A program made the translations under genes and the position numbers. DNA of 64,000 bases from Bradyrhizobium sp. 132. Lineage in GTDB: Bacteria > Pseudomonadota > Alphaproteobacteria > Rhizobiales > Xanthobacteraceae. The stretch lies in assembly GCF_023074185.1 (NCBI RefSeq), contig NZ_JADPKY010000132.1, positions 248,001 to 312,000 on the forward strand. The letters run 5' to 3'. Below are positions 30,243-40,208 of the stretch, one piece after another. The notes under the pieces were generated by a model. The model was not told the origin of the DNA. It saw nothing but the letters and a program-made list of their open reading frames with translations, and searched no databases. Within the stretch, counting starts at the first letter, position 1. Every line of letters begins with the position of its first letter.

Positions 30243-31826
30243 ATGAACAAGTTCGAGCGGCAGAGCAGTTCTGCCGACATCCAGACATTGCCCGACGACA
30301 TCGCCGAGGAATTGTCCCGCCTGCCGTCCGAGGTCTTGAGCGTTGATGACGCTCCGTCACTGGCGCCGCCGGCGCCGCTGTCACAGGACGAAGTCCGCAC
30401 CATCGTCATCAGCCTGATGCTGACGATGTTTTTGGCTGCGCTCGATCAGACCATCGTCGCCACCGCGCTTCCGACCATCGGACGCCAGTTCCACGACGTC
30501 TCCAATCTCTCCTGGGTCATCACCGCCTATCTGCTCGCCTCGACCGCGGTTGCGCCGGTGTTCGGGTCGCTGAGCGACATCTACGGCCGCCGCGTCATGA
30601 TCATCATCTCGCTCAGCCTGTTCGTCGCGGGCTCCGTGCTGTGCGCGATCGCGCCGAACCTGCCGATGCTGATTCTTGCGCGCGGTCTTCAGGGACTGGG
30701 TGGCGGCGGCATCATGCCTGTCGTGCAGACCGTGATCTCCGACGTCGTGAGCCCACGCGAGCGCGGCCAGTACCAGGCCTATTTCTCCAGCGTCTGGATG
30801 GTGGGCGGCATTCTCGGCCCGGTCATCGGCGGCGTGTTCGCCGAGCATCTGCACTGGTCGATGATCTTCTGGATCAATGTGCCGCTCGCGGCCGCGGCGA
30901 TCGCGCTGCTGCTGCCGAGGATGAAGAAGATCCCGGTGTTCCACCGCAAGCGCAAGGTCGACTGGCTCGGCGGCGTGTTGTTGATGGCCTCCGCCGTCGT
31001 CTTCATGCTGGTGCTGACCTGGGGCGGCACGCGCTTCCCGTGGCTCTCGCCGACCGTGCTTGCGATGGTGGGCGGCGCCGTCGCGCTCGCGGTCACCTTC
31101 GTGTGGCATGCGCGTCGTGCGGACGAGCCGTTCCTGCCGCTGCCGCTGCTAGGAGGATCGGTTGTCCCGTTCGGGCTGGCTGCCGGCGGTTGCGCGCTCG
31201 GTGCGATCACGGGCCTCACGGTGCAGCTCCCGCTCTATTACGAGGCGGTCTATCACCTCAGCGCCAGCGAAGCGGGCCTTGCGCTGATTCCACTCGCGGC
31301 AGTCTCGACCATCGGTGCGGCCGTCGCTGGCCGCACCATGGCGCGTGCCAAGCACTACAAGCGCGTCGCCATCGTCGGCACGTCCTGGGCTGCGCTGTGC
31401 GGCCTCGGCCTCACCTTGACGACGCTGCCGCTATGGGCACTGCTGACGCTGATGGCTGCGTTTGCGCTTGGCCTCGGCACCACCTTTCCGGTCTGCGTGG
31501 TCTCGGTGCAGAATTCGGTCTCGCGTCCACAGGTGGGCACCATCACCGGCGCATTGAACTTCTTCCGCTCGCTGATGTCCTCGTTCACGGTCGCGGCGTT
31601 CGCGGCCATCCTGCTCATCGCGCTCGGTGCCGACATTCCGCTCGCTGGCGAGCATCACGTCGCGGGGAGCGTCGCAATCCCGGCCGACGACATGCGCCAC
31701 GCGTTCCGCTACGTTTTCGGCGCCGCGACGGCGCTGATGACCGGCGCCGCCCTCTGCCTGATCATGATGGAAGAGCGGCCGCTGGCCGGCCCCACCGTCG
31801 CCCAGCAGGTCGAGATGGCGGAGTAG
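30243..31826 (+). CDS. MFS drug exporter, DHA2 (EmrB) type
   Basis: 527 residues from ATG 30243. A cytosolic N-terminus of about 50 residues precedes 14 membrane helices. LDQTIVATALPTIG (helix 1) is the DHA2 family signature; GSLSDIYGRRVMI is motif A; LGPVIGGVF is the antiporter motif C. Such carriers expel drugs or other lipophilic compounds using the proton gradient. No adaptor or outer-membrane gene is adjacent. An upstream in-frame extension to 30033 is unlikely as it overlaps the YcgN gene. Confidence 0.87.
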   Translation: MNKFERQSSSADIQTLPDDIAEELSRLPSEVLSVDDAPSLAPPAPLSQDEVRTIVISLMLTMFLAALDQTIVATALPTIGRQFHDVSNLSWVITAYLLASTAVAPVFGSLSDIYGRRVMIIISLSLFVAGSVLCAIAPNLPMLILARGLQGLGGGGIMPVVQTVISDVVSPRERGQYQAYFSSVWMVGGILGPVIGGVFAEHLHWSMIFWINVPLAAAAIALLLPRMKKIPVFHRKRKVDWLGGVLLMASAVVFMLVLTWGGTRFPWLSPTVLAMVGGAVALAVTFVWHARRADEPFLPLPLLGGSVVPFGLAAGGCALGAITGLTVQLPLYYEAVYHLSASEAGLALIPLAAVSTIGAAVAGRTMARAKHYKRVAIVGTSWAALCGLGLTLTTLPLWALLTLMAAFALGLGTTFPVCVVSVQNSVSRPQVGTITGALNFFRSLMSSFTVAAFAAILLIALGADIPLAGEHHVAGSVAIPADDMRHAFRYVFGAATALMTGAALCLIMMEERPLAGPTVAQQVEMAE

Positions 31827-31837
31827 GGATTAGCCAC

Positions 31838-33547
31838 CTAGCCACCGCGATCGTCGTAGGGATCGTCTCCGGCGTCGCCCTCACTCGTCTTCCGCGCCTT
31901 CGCCGCAAGCTGCTCTTTAAGCCGCGCCAGTGCGTCGGCGGACCAATCACGGACTTCGGTGACCGCGACCCAGGCATCGACGTAATGCTCGGGCGCGTAG
32001 ACATGGCCAAAGCCCATCGGCGTGCCGTTTGCGACCGCCATGTCGAGGGCGAGCTGCAGCATCGTGACGATGGGATACCAGCGCAGTTCCGGCGACACGT
32101 CCGGCCCACGCGGTGCGCTCATCCAGGCCGGGGCCCGATAGGCGTCGCGGTAGGCGAAGAACGTGATCGCGTCACTGGCATATTGCAGATAGACGATCCG
32201 CATCGGACCCCAGGGCGCGTCAACCGGCACCGTCGGTCCATTTTGATTCATGAAGCGCACGAAGCGGCTGTCGCGAAATTGCGGCAGCCATGCCGGCGAG
32301 CCCGGATTGCGGTTCGCGGTGACCGAGCGCCAGATGCGGCTCTCGAACGGTGGCCCGCTCCAGAGCGCGCCGGCGATGGGATCGCCGATCGTCTCGAACA
32401 GTTCTGCCGATTTCTCCGAGTTCATGGCGCCAAGGCTAAGCCCATGCAAATACAGCTTCGGCCGTTTTTCTTTCGGCAGCGTCGTCCAATAGCCGTAGAT
32501 TTCCGCAAACAGCGCGCGCGCAGCCTCCGCGCCGTATTCTGGCTGAAACAGCAGTGACAGCGGGCTATTGAGATAGGAGTATTGCATTGCGACGCTTGCG
32601 ACATCGCCATGGTGGAGATATTCGACGGTATCGATTGCGGACGGATCGATCCAGCCGGTGCCGGTCGGCGTGATGACGATCAGGATTTTGCGGTCGAAGC
32701 CGTGCTGCCGCTTGAGCTCGTCGAGCGCAAGCCTGGCGCGCGCCTGCGCGGTGTCGCGGCTGCCGAGGCCCACATAGACGCGCAGAGGGTCCTGCGCAGG
32801 CCTTCCCGTGATTGCACCGATGTCTGTTGCGGTCGGACCTGAGGCGATGAATCGGCGGCCGGTACGCCCGAGCTCTCTCCAATTTACCAGCGATGCCGCG
32901 CCTCCTGTTCGACCGGGATCGGTCGGCTGCGGCCGCTCGGGCTCGTGCAAGGCGTCGAGTTCACGGAAGGACGAATCAAGCGCGTTGAACGCCATGCGGA
33001 CCAGGATGTTGCTGGCGATCGCCCAGAACAGCAGGCCTGCAACGAGCACGCCGATGACGTTCGCGATCCTCCGCGGCATGAGGCGCCGTTTGCGTGCGGC
33101 AAGGAAGCGGGCGACAAGCACAAACAGCCGCCCCAGCGCCAGCAGCACCGCGAACGTGACTATGGCAATGACGCAGACCTTGAGTGGATGCGCGGTCTCG
33201 ACCGGGGCCATCTTCATCACACTGCGGATCGAATTCTGCCATTCGGTTGTGCGCCAGAGGAAGACGATGACGAGGAGCAGGCAGCCGACTGCCGCCAGCG
33301 CATTCGCAATTGTTCGTGCGCGCGCCGACGGTTCGGGCAATTCGAGATAGTGCCACAGCCGGCGCCACAGGACGCCGGCGAGGTAGCCGATCGCGAAGCA
33401 GCCGCCGGCAAGCGCACCTTGCGTGAGATAGCTGCGCGGGATCAGCGTTGGCGTGAGCGCGGCCGCGAAGAACAGCGCGCCCAGAATGAGGCCGACGCCG
33501 GACAGCGAGAGCAGTTGCCGCCGAAAGAACCACGCGAGACCCTTCAA
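31838..33547 (-). CDS. Alpha/beta hydrolase with N-terminal membrane domain
   Basis: 569 residues. About 190 N-terminal residues carry four or five membrane helices; the rest is an alpha/beta hydrolase domain with nucleophile elbow HGLSLGAM (Ser about 380) and a late His in FGHVYAPEHYVDAW. This architecture is PF15420 plus PF10081 (membrane-anchored alpha/beta hydrolase). The substrate is unknown; a lipid or ester seems likely from the membrane location. It lies 18 bp before the stop of the triple-GAF kinase gene on the same strand, so it may be downstream in the same transcript. Confidence 0.82.
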   Translation of the reverse strand: MKGLAWFFRRQLLSLSGVGLILGALFFAAALTPTLIPRSYLTQGALAGGCFAIGYLAGVLWRRLWHYLELPEPSARARTIANALAAVGCLLLVIVFLWRTTEWQNSIRSVMKMAPVETAHPLKVCVIAIVTFAVLLALGRLFVLVARFLAARKRRLMPRRIANVIGVLVAGLLFWAIASNILVRMAFNALDSSFRELDALHEPERPQPTDPGRTGGAASLVNWRELGRTGRRFIASGPTATDIGAITGRPAQDPLRVYVGLGSRDTAQARARLALDELKRQHGFDRKILIVITPTGTGWIDPSAIDTVEYLHHGDVASVAMQYSYLNSPLSLLFQPEYGAEAARALFAEIYGYWTTLPKEKRPKLYLHGLSLGAMNSEKSAELFETIGDPIAGALWSGPPFESRIWRSVTANRNPGSPAWLPQFRDSRFVRFMNQNGPTVPVDAPWGPMRIVYLQYASDAITFFAYRDAYRAPAWMSAPRGPDVSPELRWYPIVTMLQLALDMAVANGTPMGFGHVYAPEHYVDAWVAVTEVRDWSADALARLKEQLAAKARKTSEGDAGDDPYDDRGG

Positions 33548-33565
33548 GACACCCTCCCGGTAACG

Positions 33566-36067
33566 CTATCCCTTGTTGTTCTCCGCAAAGCGGCTCTTGC
33601 GCGGCAGCAGAATCCTGAACTCCGTGAACGCGCCGGGCTCGGTCGCGACGTCGATCGTGCCGCCGTGCTGCTTTACCACGATGTCGTGGCTCATCGACAA
33701 TCCGAGGCCGGTGCCTTCGCCGGCCGGCTTGGTGGTGAAGAACGGATTGAACATCTTCTCCTTCACCTCGTGCGGGATGCCGGTGCCGTTGTCGCGGATG
33801 CGGATCTCGATGCTGTCGCCGCGATCGCGCGTCGTCGCGGTCACGATCGGGTCGTAGTCGCCGGCGCCATTATCCGCCTTGCGCTTGGCGACCGCGTAAA
33901 AACCGTTCGAGATCAAGTTCAGCAGCACCCGGGTGATCTCCTGCGGAAACACTTCCGCTTGCCCGGCCGCGGGATCGAGCTCGCGCTTCAGCGTCACGTC
34001 GAACTGCGGCTTCTCGGCGCGGGCGCCGTGATAGGCGAGGTTGAGGCTCTCTTCGACCAGCGCGTTGATGTCGCTCAGCCGATGCTCGCCGCCGCCCTCG
34101 CGGGAATGCAGCAGCATGTTCTTGACGATAGAATCGGCGCGCGTTCCGTGCTGAACGATTTTCGCGAGGTTGTCCTTCAGAAGCCCGGTCAGCTCGTCGA
34201 CTTCGCTACGGACGTCGTCCGCGAGCGGGACAGGCGCGAGCGCCTCGTTCAGCTCGTCGGTCAGCTCGGCGGAGAGCGACGCGAAATTGTTGACGAAGTT
34301 GAGCGGGTTCTTGATCTCGTGCGCGATGCCGGCAGTGAGCTGGCCGAGCGAGGCCAGCTTCTCGGTCTGGACCAGCCGGTCTTGGGCGGCGCGCAAATCG
34401 TCGAGCGATTTGGCGAGCTCCCTGGTGCGGTCCTGCACCTCGTTGAACAGCCGCGTGTTCTCGATGGCGATCACGGCCTGGTCGGCAAAGGTCTTGAGCA
34501 AGGCGATCGCCTTGTCCGGGAAAGGACCGGCCTCCGGCCTCGTCACGCCGATAGTGCCGATCGCAACGCCGTCGCGCAGCATCGGGATCACGAGGATGCT
34601 GCGATAACCTCTGGTCCGCGCCAGTTCCCTCATGGCGTCCGTGAGGTCGGGCTCGTTCTGCATGTCGCTTCGGAATGCGAACTCTCCGCTCGTCGCCACC
34701 CGGCTGTGAATGCCGGATGCCGACAGCGGCGCGGGGAACGAGCTGAGCAGATCCGCGTTGCCGGCCTCAACGTCAGTGGTAAAGGCCGCCAGATGCAGCA
34801 GGCCGTCGATGACGCGGGTGACAGTGGAGGAATGTCCGCCGATCAGCGTCTTGGCGCTGTCGGAGATCGCCTGGAACACCGGCGTCACGTCCGCGGGCGA
34901 GGCCGCGATCACCTTGAGGATGTCGGCGGTCGCGGTCTGCCGTTCCAGCGCTTCCCTCGTGGCGTTGAACAAGCTGACATTCTTGATCGCGATCACCGCC
35001 TGGTCGGCGAAGGTCTGCAGCAGCCGCACATGATGCTCGCCGAAAGCGCCCGTCGCTCGCCGCGTGGCAATGATGATTCCAATGGCCTCGCCGTCGCTCA
35101 TCAAGGGTGCGAACAGCATGCTGCGGTAGCCGCGGGCGCGCGCGATGTCGCGGGCCGCCGGTTCGAGCTCGGTGTCGGGCAATTGCGCCGCCGCACCATG
35201 GGCCACGAGCTGGTAGGGCGGGAACTGCGCGAAGGGCACCGGGAACGAGGACTGGAGCACGCGATCGCCGGCCGGATCGGTCGGCGTGAAAGCCGCAAGG
35301 TGCGCGGCGCCGTCGATATAGCGCAGCACCGCGGTGGAGAAGCCGCCGATCAGCCGGTTGGCGTTGGCGGCGATGGCGTCGAACACCGGCTGTACGTCGG
35401 ACGGTGAAGCGGCCATCACTTTCAAAATGTCGGCGCTGGTGGTCTGGCGCTCCAGCGTCTCGCGCGTCTCGTTGAACAGGCGCGCATTCTCGATCGCGAT
35501 CACGGCCTGGTCGGCAAAGGTCTGGAGCAGCTGCACGAGGTCGGCCGCGAACGCGCCGGGCTCGGCGCGCGTGACGCTGATCATGCCGACCGGGGCACCC
35601 CGGTTCATCAGCGGCATGAACAACACGCTGCGGAAGCCACGCAGCCGTGCAAGGCTCCGGTTCAGCTCCGGGACGTCCGCAGCTTCGCTATCTGGAAACT
35701 GGATCGTCTCGCCGCCACGCACCAGGGCGAAGGTTGGAAAGTCGGCAATCTTGCGCGGGAACGAGGCCTTGAGCCCTTCGTCCGCCTCGGGGCTCGTTGG
35801 TGTAAACGCCACGAGGTGCAGCTCGTCGCCGATGAATTGAAGCACGGTGGCGGAGAAGCCGCCGAGCAAATGCCTGGAGCTGGACGCAATCGCCTCGAAG
35901 ACCGGCCGGGCATCGGACGGAGAGGCCGCGATGGTGCGCAAGATCCCGGCGCTGGCGCGCTGACGATCGCGCGCAGTCGCAAGCTCGCTGCGAAGCTGCG
36001 CGTTTTCGGCTGAGGCCGATTGTAACAGGCGCTCGAGTTCCTCGATGTCGTTGGTAGGGCTGGTCAT
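33566..36067 (-). CDS. Triple-GAF sensor histidine kinase (orphan)
   Basis: 833 residues from ATG 36067 (GTG 36103 possible). A short coiled coil (about 8-35) leads to three tandem GAF domains, each opened by a repeated ASPSDxxPVF-type linker and closed by FADQAVIAIENxRLF, so they arose by duplication. Then come HisKA with GIAHEIKNPLNFVNNF and HATPase with LNLISNGFYAV, IRDNGTGIP and GTGLGLSMS. No membrane helix is seen, so it is cytosolic. No response regulator lies next to it. The ThDP gene starts upstream. Confidence 0.85.
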   Translation of the reverse strand: MTSPTNDIEELERLLQSASAENAQLRSELATARDRQRASAGILRTIAASPSDARPVFEAIASSSRHLLGGFSATVLQFIGDELHLVAFTPTSPEADEGLKASFPRKIADFPTFALVRGGETIQFPDSEAADVPELNRSLARLRGFRSVLFMPLMNRGAPVGMISVTRAEPGAFAADLVQLLQTFADQAVIAIENARLFNETRETLERQTTSADILKVMAASPSDVQPVFDAIAANANRLIGGFSTAVLRYIDGAAHLAAFTPTDPAGDRVLQSSFPVPFAQFPPYQLVAHGAAAQLPDTELEPAARDIARARGYRSMLFAPLMSDGEAIGIIIATRRATGAFGEHHVRLLQTFADQAVIAIKNVSLFNATREALERQTATADILKVIAASPADVTPVFQAISDSAKTLIGGHSSTVTRVIDGLLHLAAFTTDVEAGNADLLSSFPAPLSASGIHSRVATSGEFAFRSDMQNEPDLTDAMRELARTRGYRSILVIPMLRDGVAIGTIGVTRPEAGPFPDKAIALLKTFADQAVIAIENTRLFNEVQDRTRELAKSLDDLRAAQDRLVQTEKLASLGQLTAGIAHEIKNPLNFVNNFASLSAELTDELNEALAPVPLADDVRSEVDELTGLLKDNLAKIVQHGTRADSIVKNMLLHSREGGGEHRLSDINALVEESLNLAYHGARAEKPQFDVTLKRELDPAAGQAEVFPQEITRVLLNLISNGFYAVAKRKADNGAGDYDPIVTATTRDRGDSIEIRIRDNGTGIPHEVKEKMFNPFFTTKPAGEGTGLGLSMSHDIVVKQHGGTIDVATEPGAFTEFRILLPRKSRFAENNKG

Positions 36068-36180
36068 TCGCAATCCGGCTTGATGCAGCGACATGCGCGG
36101 CACCAGGGCGGATTATCACATCTCCTGCGGCCGGAGCCAGCGCCCGCCCCAGTGAGTTTGTCGCCAAAACACGGCCCGCT

Positions 36181-37815
36181 TCACGTGCCCGGCCGCGACA
36201 CCTCGGTCTCCTTGCTGGTGATGAACTCCAGCAGCACCGGAACGCCTTCCCGCGTCTTCTGGATGCCACGCTTGATCGCAGGAATGATGTCCTCAGGCCT
36301 CGTCACCCGCTCGCCATAGCCGCCGAAGGCGCGCGCCATCGCGGCGTAGTCGCCGGAAATGTCGGTCGAACGAAATTTTTCGGTCGAGATCGGCATCACC
36401 TTCAATTCGATCGCCATCGAAAAATTATTCAGGAGGATCGACATGATCGGGATGCGCTCGCGCACTGCGGTCTCGAAATCCATGCCGGTGAAGCCGATCG
36501 CCGCGTCGCCCCAGACATTGATGCAGAGCTTGTCGGGCTTTGCGAGCTTGGCGCCCATTGCCAGCCCAAGGCCGTAGCCGAGCTGCGTCGTCTTGCCCCA
36601 GCCGAGATAGGTGAGGGGCTCGACCGACTTCCAGAACGGCGAGAGCTGGTCGCGCGGGCTGCCGGCATCGTGGGTGATGATGGTGTTGCTGACGTCGACG
36701 GTGTGTTGCAGGTCCCACAGCACGCGATAGGGGCTCAAGGGCGCGTCATTGCTGGTGAGCTTCGGCATCCATTTCGCCAGCCACGCCTCGTGCGAGGCCG
36801 CGATTTCGGCTACGACCGCCGATGCGTCGCGATCCGCGGTGACGGTCCTGCCGATCTCTTCTAGCAGCGCGTCGAGCACGAGCCCAGCATCGCCGACTAG
36901 GCCGATCCTGGCTTCCACGTCCTTGTTGAGATGGTTCGGATCGAGCGTCGAATGGATGATGGTCTTGCCCTTCGGCATCGCGATGCCGAAATTAGTTTCG
37001 GTGAAGGAGCACCCGATACCGAGGATGACGTCGGCCTCGGCGAGGAATTTTGGCACCGCGCGCGGCACGGCAAGGCCGCCGGAGCCGAGCGAGAGCGGAT
37101 GGGTTTCCGGGAACGACGATTTGCCCCCGAGGCTGGTGGTGACGGGAATGGCGAGCCGCTCGGCGAGCCGTTTCAGTTGCGCCCATGCCTGGGCGTAATG
37201 CACGCCTTGGCCGGCATAGATCACCGGGCGCTTGGCGTTGACGAGCAGCGCGGCAGCTTCCTTCACATGAACGGGATCGGCGCCATAGCGGGTGCGCAGC
37301 ACCGGCGTGTAGTTCAGCGGCTCCGGCACCTCCTCGTTCCACATGTCAGCAGGAATTTCGACGATGACGGGACCACCGCGGCCGTTCTTTAGTTTCGTGA
37401 ACGCGCGGCGAAAAATATTGGCGACCTCGGCGGCCAGGATGATCGGCTCGGATGATTTCGAAAATGGCTTCATCGCCTCGCTGGAACTGAAGTTCGGCTC
37501 GATATGCGCAAGCCGGCGCTGATAGCCCATTGGCAGCACCAGCACGGGAACGGATTCGCCGTAGCATTGCGCGACGCCGCCCATCGCGTTCTCTGCACCG
37601 GGGCCATGCTGCATGCAGAACGCGCCGATGCTGCGTCCCGAGGTCACCCGCGAGATCGCATCCGCCATGTGGATGCCGACGCGCTCCTGCCGTACCATCA
37701 CCGGGCGGATATCGGCCTTCGCCGCATGCTCGATCAAATGGTTGACGGGATAGCCGCAGAGGATCTCGATCCCCTCGCGCTTCATGATTTCCGCAATCGC
37801 GGTGCCGAGCTTCAT
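36181..37815 (-). CDS. Thiamine diphosphate-dependent enzyme (acetolactate synthase-like)
   Basis: 544 residues with the three-domain ThDP fold. The catalytic glutamate is in VRQERVGIHMADA (about residue 44); the middle FAD/NAD-like domain has NAKRPVIYAGQG; the C-terminal ThDP/Mg motif is GDAAIGFTGMDFETA to ILLNN, with GDA in place of the usual GDG. It resembles acetolactate synthase, oxalyl-CoA decarboxylase or sulfoacetaldehyde acetyltransferase-type enzymes; the substrate is not clear. The ATG at 37815 follows GGGAGAGA. It stands alone. Confidence 0.87.
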   Translation of the reverse strand: MKLGTAIAEIMKREGIEILCGYPVNHLIEHAAKADIRPVMVRQERVGIHMADAISRVTSGRSIGAFCMQHGPGAENAMGGVAQCYGESVPVLVLPMGYQRRLAHIEPNFSSSEAMKPFSKSSEPIILAAEVANIFRRAFTKLKNGRGGPVIVEIPADMWNEEVPEPLNYTPVLRTRYGADPVHVKEAAALLVNAKRPVIYAGQGVHYAQAWAQLKRLAERLAIPVTTSLGGKSSFPETHPLSLGSGGLAVPRAVPKFLAEADVILGIGCSFTETNFGIAMPKGKTIIHSTLDPNHLNKDVEARIGLVGDAGLVLDALLEEIGRTVTADRDASAVVAEIAASHEAWLAKWMPKLTSNDAPLSPYRVLWDLQHTVDVSNTIITHDAGSPRDQLSPFWKSVEPLTYLGWGKTTQLGYGLGLAMGAKLAKPDKLCINVWGDAAIGFTGMDFETAVRERIPIMSILLNNFSMAIELKVMPISTEKFRSTDISGDYAAMARAFGGYGERVTRPEDIIPAIKRGIQKTREGVPVLLEFITSKETEVSRPGT

Positions 37816-37939
37816 GGCGTCTCTCTCCCTGGGCAGGCCGGTTGATCCGGCTGATTAGGGATAGAGGATCAGGAATCGGGGAGAGGGTAAAGCGCGAGCG
37901 GATGAGAGCCGCGGTAGATCAGCTATGCAGCGAGCTGCC

Positions 37940-38026
37940 GTAGCCGGATGGAGCGCAGCGCAATTCGGGGGCCATTCCACCCGGATAGATCGGAGCCGAA
38001 TTTCGCTGCGCTCCATCCGGACTACG
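37940..38026. repeat. Palindromic intergenic repeat, third class
   Basis: GTAGCCGGATGGAGCGCAGCG on the left and CGCTGCGCTCCATCCGGACTACG on the right are near-perfect inverted arms around a central stretch. It ends about 5 bp before the 3' end of a convergent-side hypothetical gene. This 'GGATGGAGCGxAGCGxAAT' class is common in Bradyrhizobium (from memory). Confidence 0.8.
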
Positions 38027-38031
38027 ACCGC

Positions 38032-38460
38032 TTACTTGCAGCTTTGGCAGATCATCAGCTTGCGTTTCAACGCCTCGTCTTCTTGATCGATCAATTGCTC
38101 AGCCGCGCCGCCTTTAGGACCCTGATCGGCCCTGGAGCGCTTTGCAGTGTGTGACCTCACAGGCGGGACTACTTGACTCGAGATGTCATTGTCGTCGCCG
38201 GCGCCTGCGCTGAAGCCATCGTAGTCGGCGGCCGGGTTCGGCGCCGATGGAAGCCCGCCGATCACCGGCGGCGAAGCCTCTCTGATGGATGCTGCCGGCG
38301 GAGGTCTGGAATTTTTGGCGCCAACATGCGGCGGCGATGCATTGGGCGGAACAAGGGAAACTGGAGGGGTGACCGAAGTCTGCCCTCTCGCGCCGTCCTG
38401 CGACCAGACGCCGACAAAGATGAGGGTGAAAGCCAAGAGCATCACGCTTCTCATCCGCAT
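38032..38460 (-). CDS. Exported hypothetical protein
   Basis: 142 residues. A signal peptide (about 1-27, ARGQ) precedes a Pro/Ser-rich region with no fold I recognise and an acidic/basic C-terminus ending LKRKLMICQSCK, with two cysteines four apart in the last six residues. Two starts are possible (38460 and 38454). It lies on the opposite strand from the GT-C-like gene at 38653. The function is unknown. Confidence 0.55.
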   Translation of the reverse strand: MRMRSVMLLAFTLIFVGVWSQDGARGQTSVTPPVSLVPPNASPPHVGAKNSRPPPAASIREASPPVIGGLPSAPNPAADYDGFSAGAGDDNDISSQVVPPVRSHTAKRSRADQGPKGGAAEQLIDQEDEALKRKLMICQSCK

Positions 38461-38652
38461 CCTTCAAGCAGCTGTGGTTCGTCGATCGACGGTGCGAAGG
38501 GTATCAGGACTCACATGGTCGTCAAAGCGCCGCAGCCCGAATTTCGCTGCCGGGAATATGGTTCACAAAGAGTGACCGGCCCGCCCGCACAGGGCCAGGC
38601 GCGGTGAGTGTCAAAGAGGAATTTAACGCTTGCGCCTTAACTTGCGCTCGCC

Positions 38653-40101
38653 ATGAGTGACCAAATCGTCCACAGCGAGGTTCAACCGTTTTCGGCGCGT
38701 GCGGCGCTTCCCTGGCTGGTGGGCCTTGGTGTCTATGTCCTGTTGCTGATCCTTGGACCGCGGCTGCTCAGTGATCCCGACAGCTATTCTCATGTCGAGC
38801 TCGGGCGCTGGATCATCGCGCATGGCACCCTGCCGACGAGCGACCCTTTTTCCTTTTCGAGGCACGGCGCGCCCTGGATCACCTTCGAATGGCTCTCGGA
38901 GGTCATCTATGCCGGAGCCTACGCGCTTGCCGGCTGGCCGGGCGTCGTCGTCGTCGCCGCGGCGGCGATAGCGCTCGCCTTTGGCTTGTTCACGTCCTTC
39001 CTGCTGCGCGAGCTTTCGCCAACCCATACGCTACTCATGGTGATCGCGGCCGTCATCCTGTTGGCGCCGCATATGCTGGCGCGGCCACACGTGTTGGTGC
39101 TGCCGGTGATGGTGACCTGGGCGGCTGCCCTGGTGCGCTGCATGGATCGTGAAGGGCCGCCGCCGTACTGGGCCCTGCCGCTGCTGATCTTGTGGGCCAA
39201 TCTGCACGGCAGCGGGGTGCTGGCGCTTGGGTTGATTGGCCCTGCGGTGATCGAGGCGCTGCTGCGCGAGAAGCGTAGCGAATGGCGGCATGTGATCCTG
39301 CGGTGGATACCATTCACGGCACTCGCAGTCGCAGTGTCCTGCCTGACGCCCCACGGGCCGGAACCGCTGCTGATGCCGCTGACGACACTCGGCCTTGGCC
39401 CCGCGCTCGGTTGGATCTCGGAATGGCGGCCGCAAGATTTCAGCCACGTAGGAGGCTTCGAGTTGCTGCTGCTGGGCGGCATCTTTGCGCTCGCGCGCGG
39501 CGGCGTGACGCTGCCGGTCGTGCGGGCCCTGGTGGTGATCGGCTTGCTCCATTTCTCGCTAGCACAAGTACGCAATGCGGATCTGCTGGCCGTGCTGGCG
39601 CCGCTCTATCTGGCGGCCCCGCTGGGCCGGAAGTTCGGCGGCCCGACCAGGGACGATGCGGCCGGTTCGTCGCGCGGCCTGAGCCTGGCCGCGCTCGGTG
39701 TGTTGATCGTGGCGAGCGGGGCGGCGCTGGCGCGTGACCTACTGCCGGCTCCGGTCATCACCCCTCGAACTGCCATCGCTGAAGCCAACCTCGCCAAGAC
39801 GGGGCATGTGCTCAACGATTATTCCTTCGGCGGCTATTTGATCTTTGCCGGCATTCCAACCTTTATCGATGGTCGTGCCGAACTGTACGGGGGACCCTTC
39901 ATCGACCGCTACAATCGTGCCATAGCGCTGGTCGACCTCGGAGACTTCCTCAAGTTGCTCGACGAATACAACATCGGCGCGACGCTGCTCGCACCGCGGA
40001 CACCGGCGATAGCGATGCTCGACCGGCTGCCCCAGTGGCAGCGCGTCTACAGCGACGATGTGGCGGTTGTGCACAAGCGGCGAGATACGCCGCAAAGATA
40101 G
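38653..40101 (+). CDS. Polytopic membrane protein, GT-C-like
   Basis: 482 residues with about ten membrane helices and a small C-terminal soluble part. The first loop has LLSDPDSYSHVELGRWIIAH, an acidic loop of the GT-C kind, and the end has NDYSFGGYLIFAGIPTFIDGRAELYG, a stretch I associate with such membrane proteins in other bacteria. It is probably an inner-membrane sugar-transfer protein or relative, but the catalytic assignment is not secure. It converges on the GT2 gene. Confidence 0.65.
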   Translation: MSDQIVHSEVQPFSARAALPWLVGLGVYVLLLILGPRLLSDPDSYSHVELGRWIIAHGTLPTSDPFSFSRHGAPWITFEWLSEVIYAGAYALAGWPGVVVVAAAAIALAFGLFTSFLLRELSPTHTLLMVIAAVILLAPHMLARPHVLVLPVMVTWAAALVRCMDREGPPPYWALPLLILWANLHGSGVLALGLIGPAVIEALLREKRSEWRHVILRWIPFTALAVAVSCLTPHGPEPLLMPLTTLGLGPALGWISEWRPQDFSHVGGFELLLLGGIFALARGGVTLPVVRALVVIGLLHFSLAQVRNADLLAVLAPLYLAAPLGRKFGGPTRDDAAGSSRGLSLAALGVLIVASGAALARDLLPAPVITPRTAIAEANLAKTGHVLNDYSFGGYLIFAGIPTFIDGRAELYGGPFIDRYNRAIALVDLGDFLKLLDEYNIGATLLAPRTPAIAMLDRLPQWQRVYSDDVAVVHKRRDTPQR

Positions 40102-40208
40102 GTCAAACGGTATTCAAGGCGGCGCCTATAATGCGGCAAACCGCAGAAGCCGATCGAGGATTGGGACCACGTCACGGTAGTGATCGTGACAGTCGTCGAA
40201 AAGCTCGG

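Noticed and set aside
32945..35407. 820-codon plus-strand frame across the hydrolase and triple-GAF kinase genes
   Set aside because: It spans two real genes on the other strand and shows only charged low-complexity sequence.
38082..38100. TTGATCGATCAA, an FNR/FixK-like palindrome
   Set aside because: It lies inside the coding region of the exported hypothetical protein and has the wrong spacer (2 rather than 4 bases).
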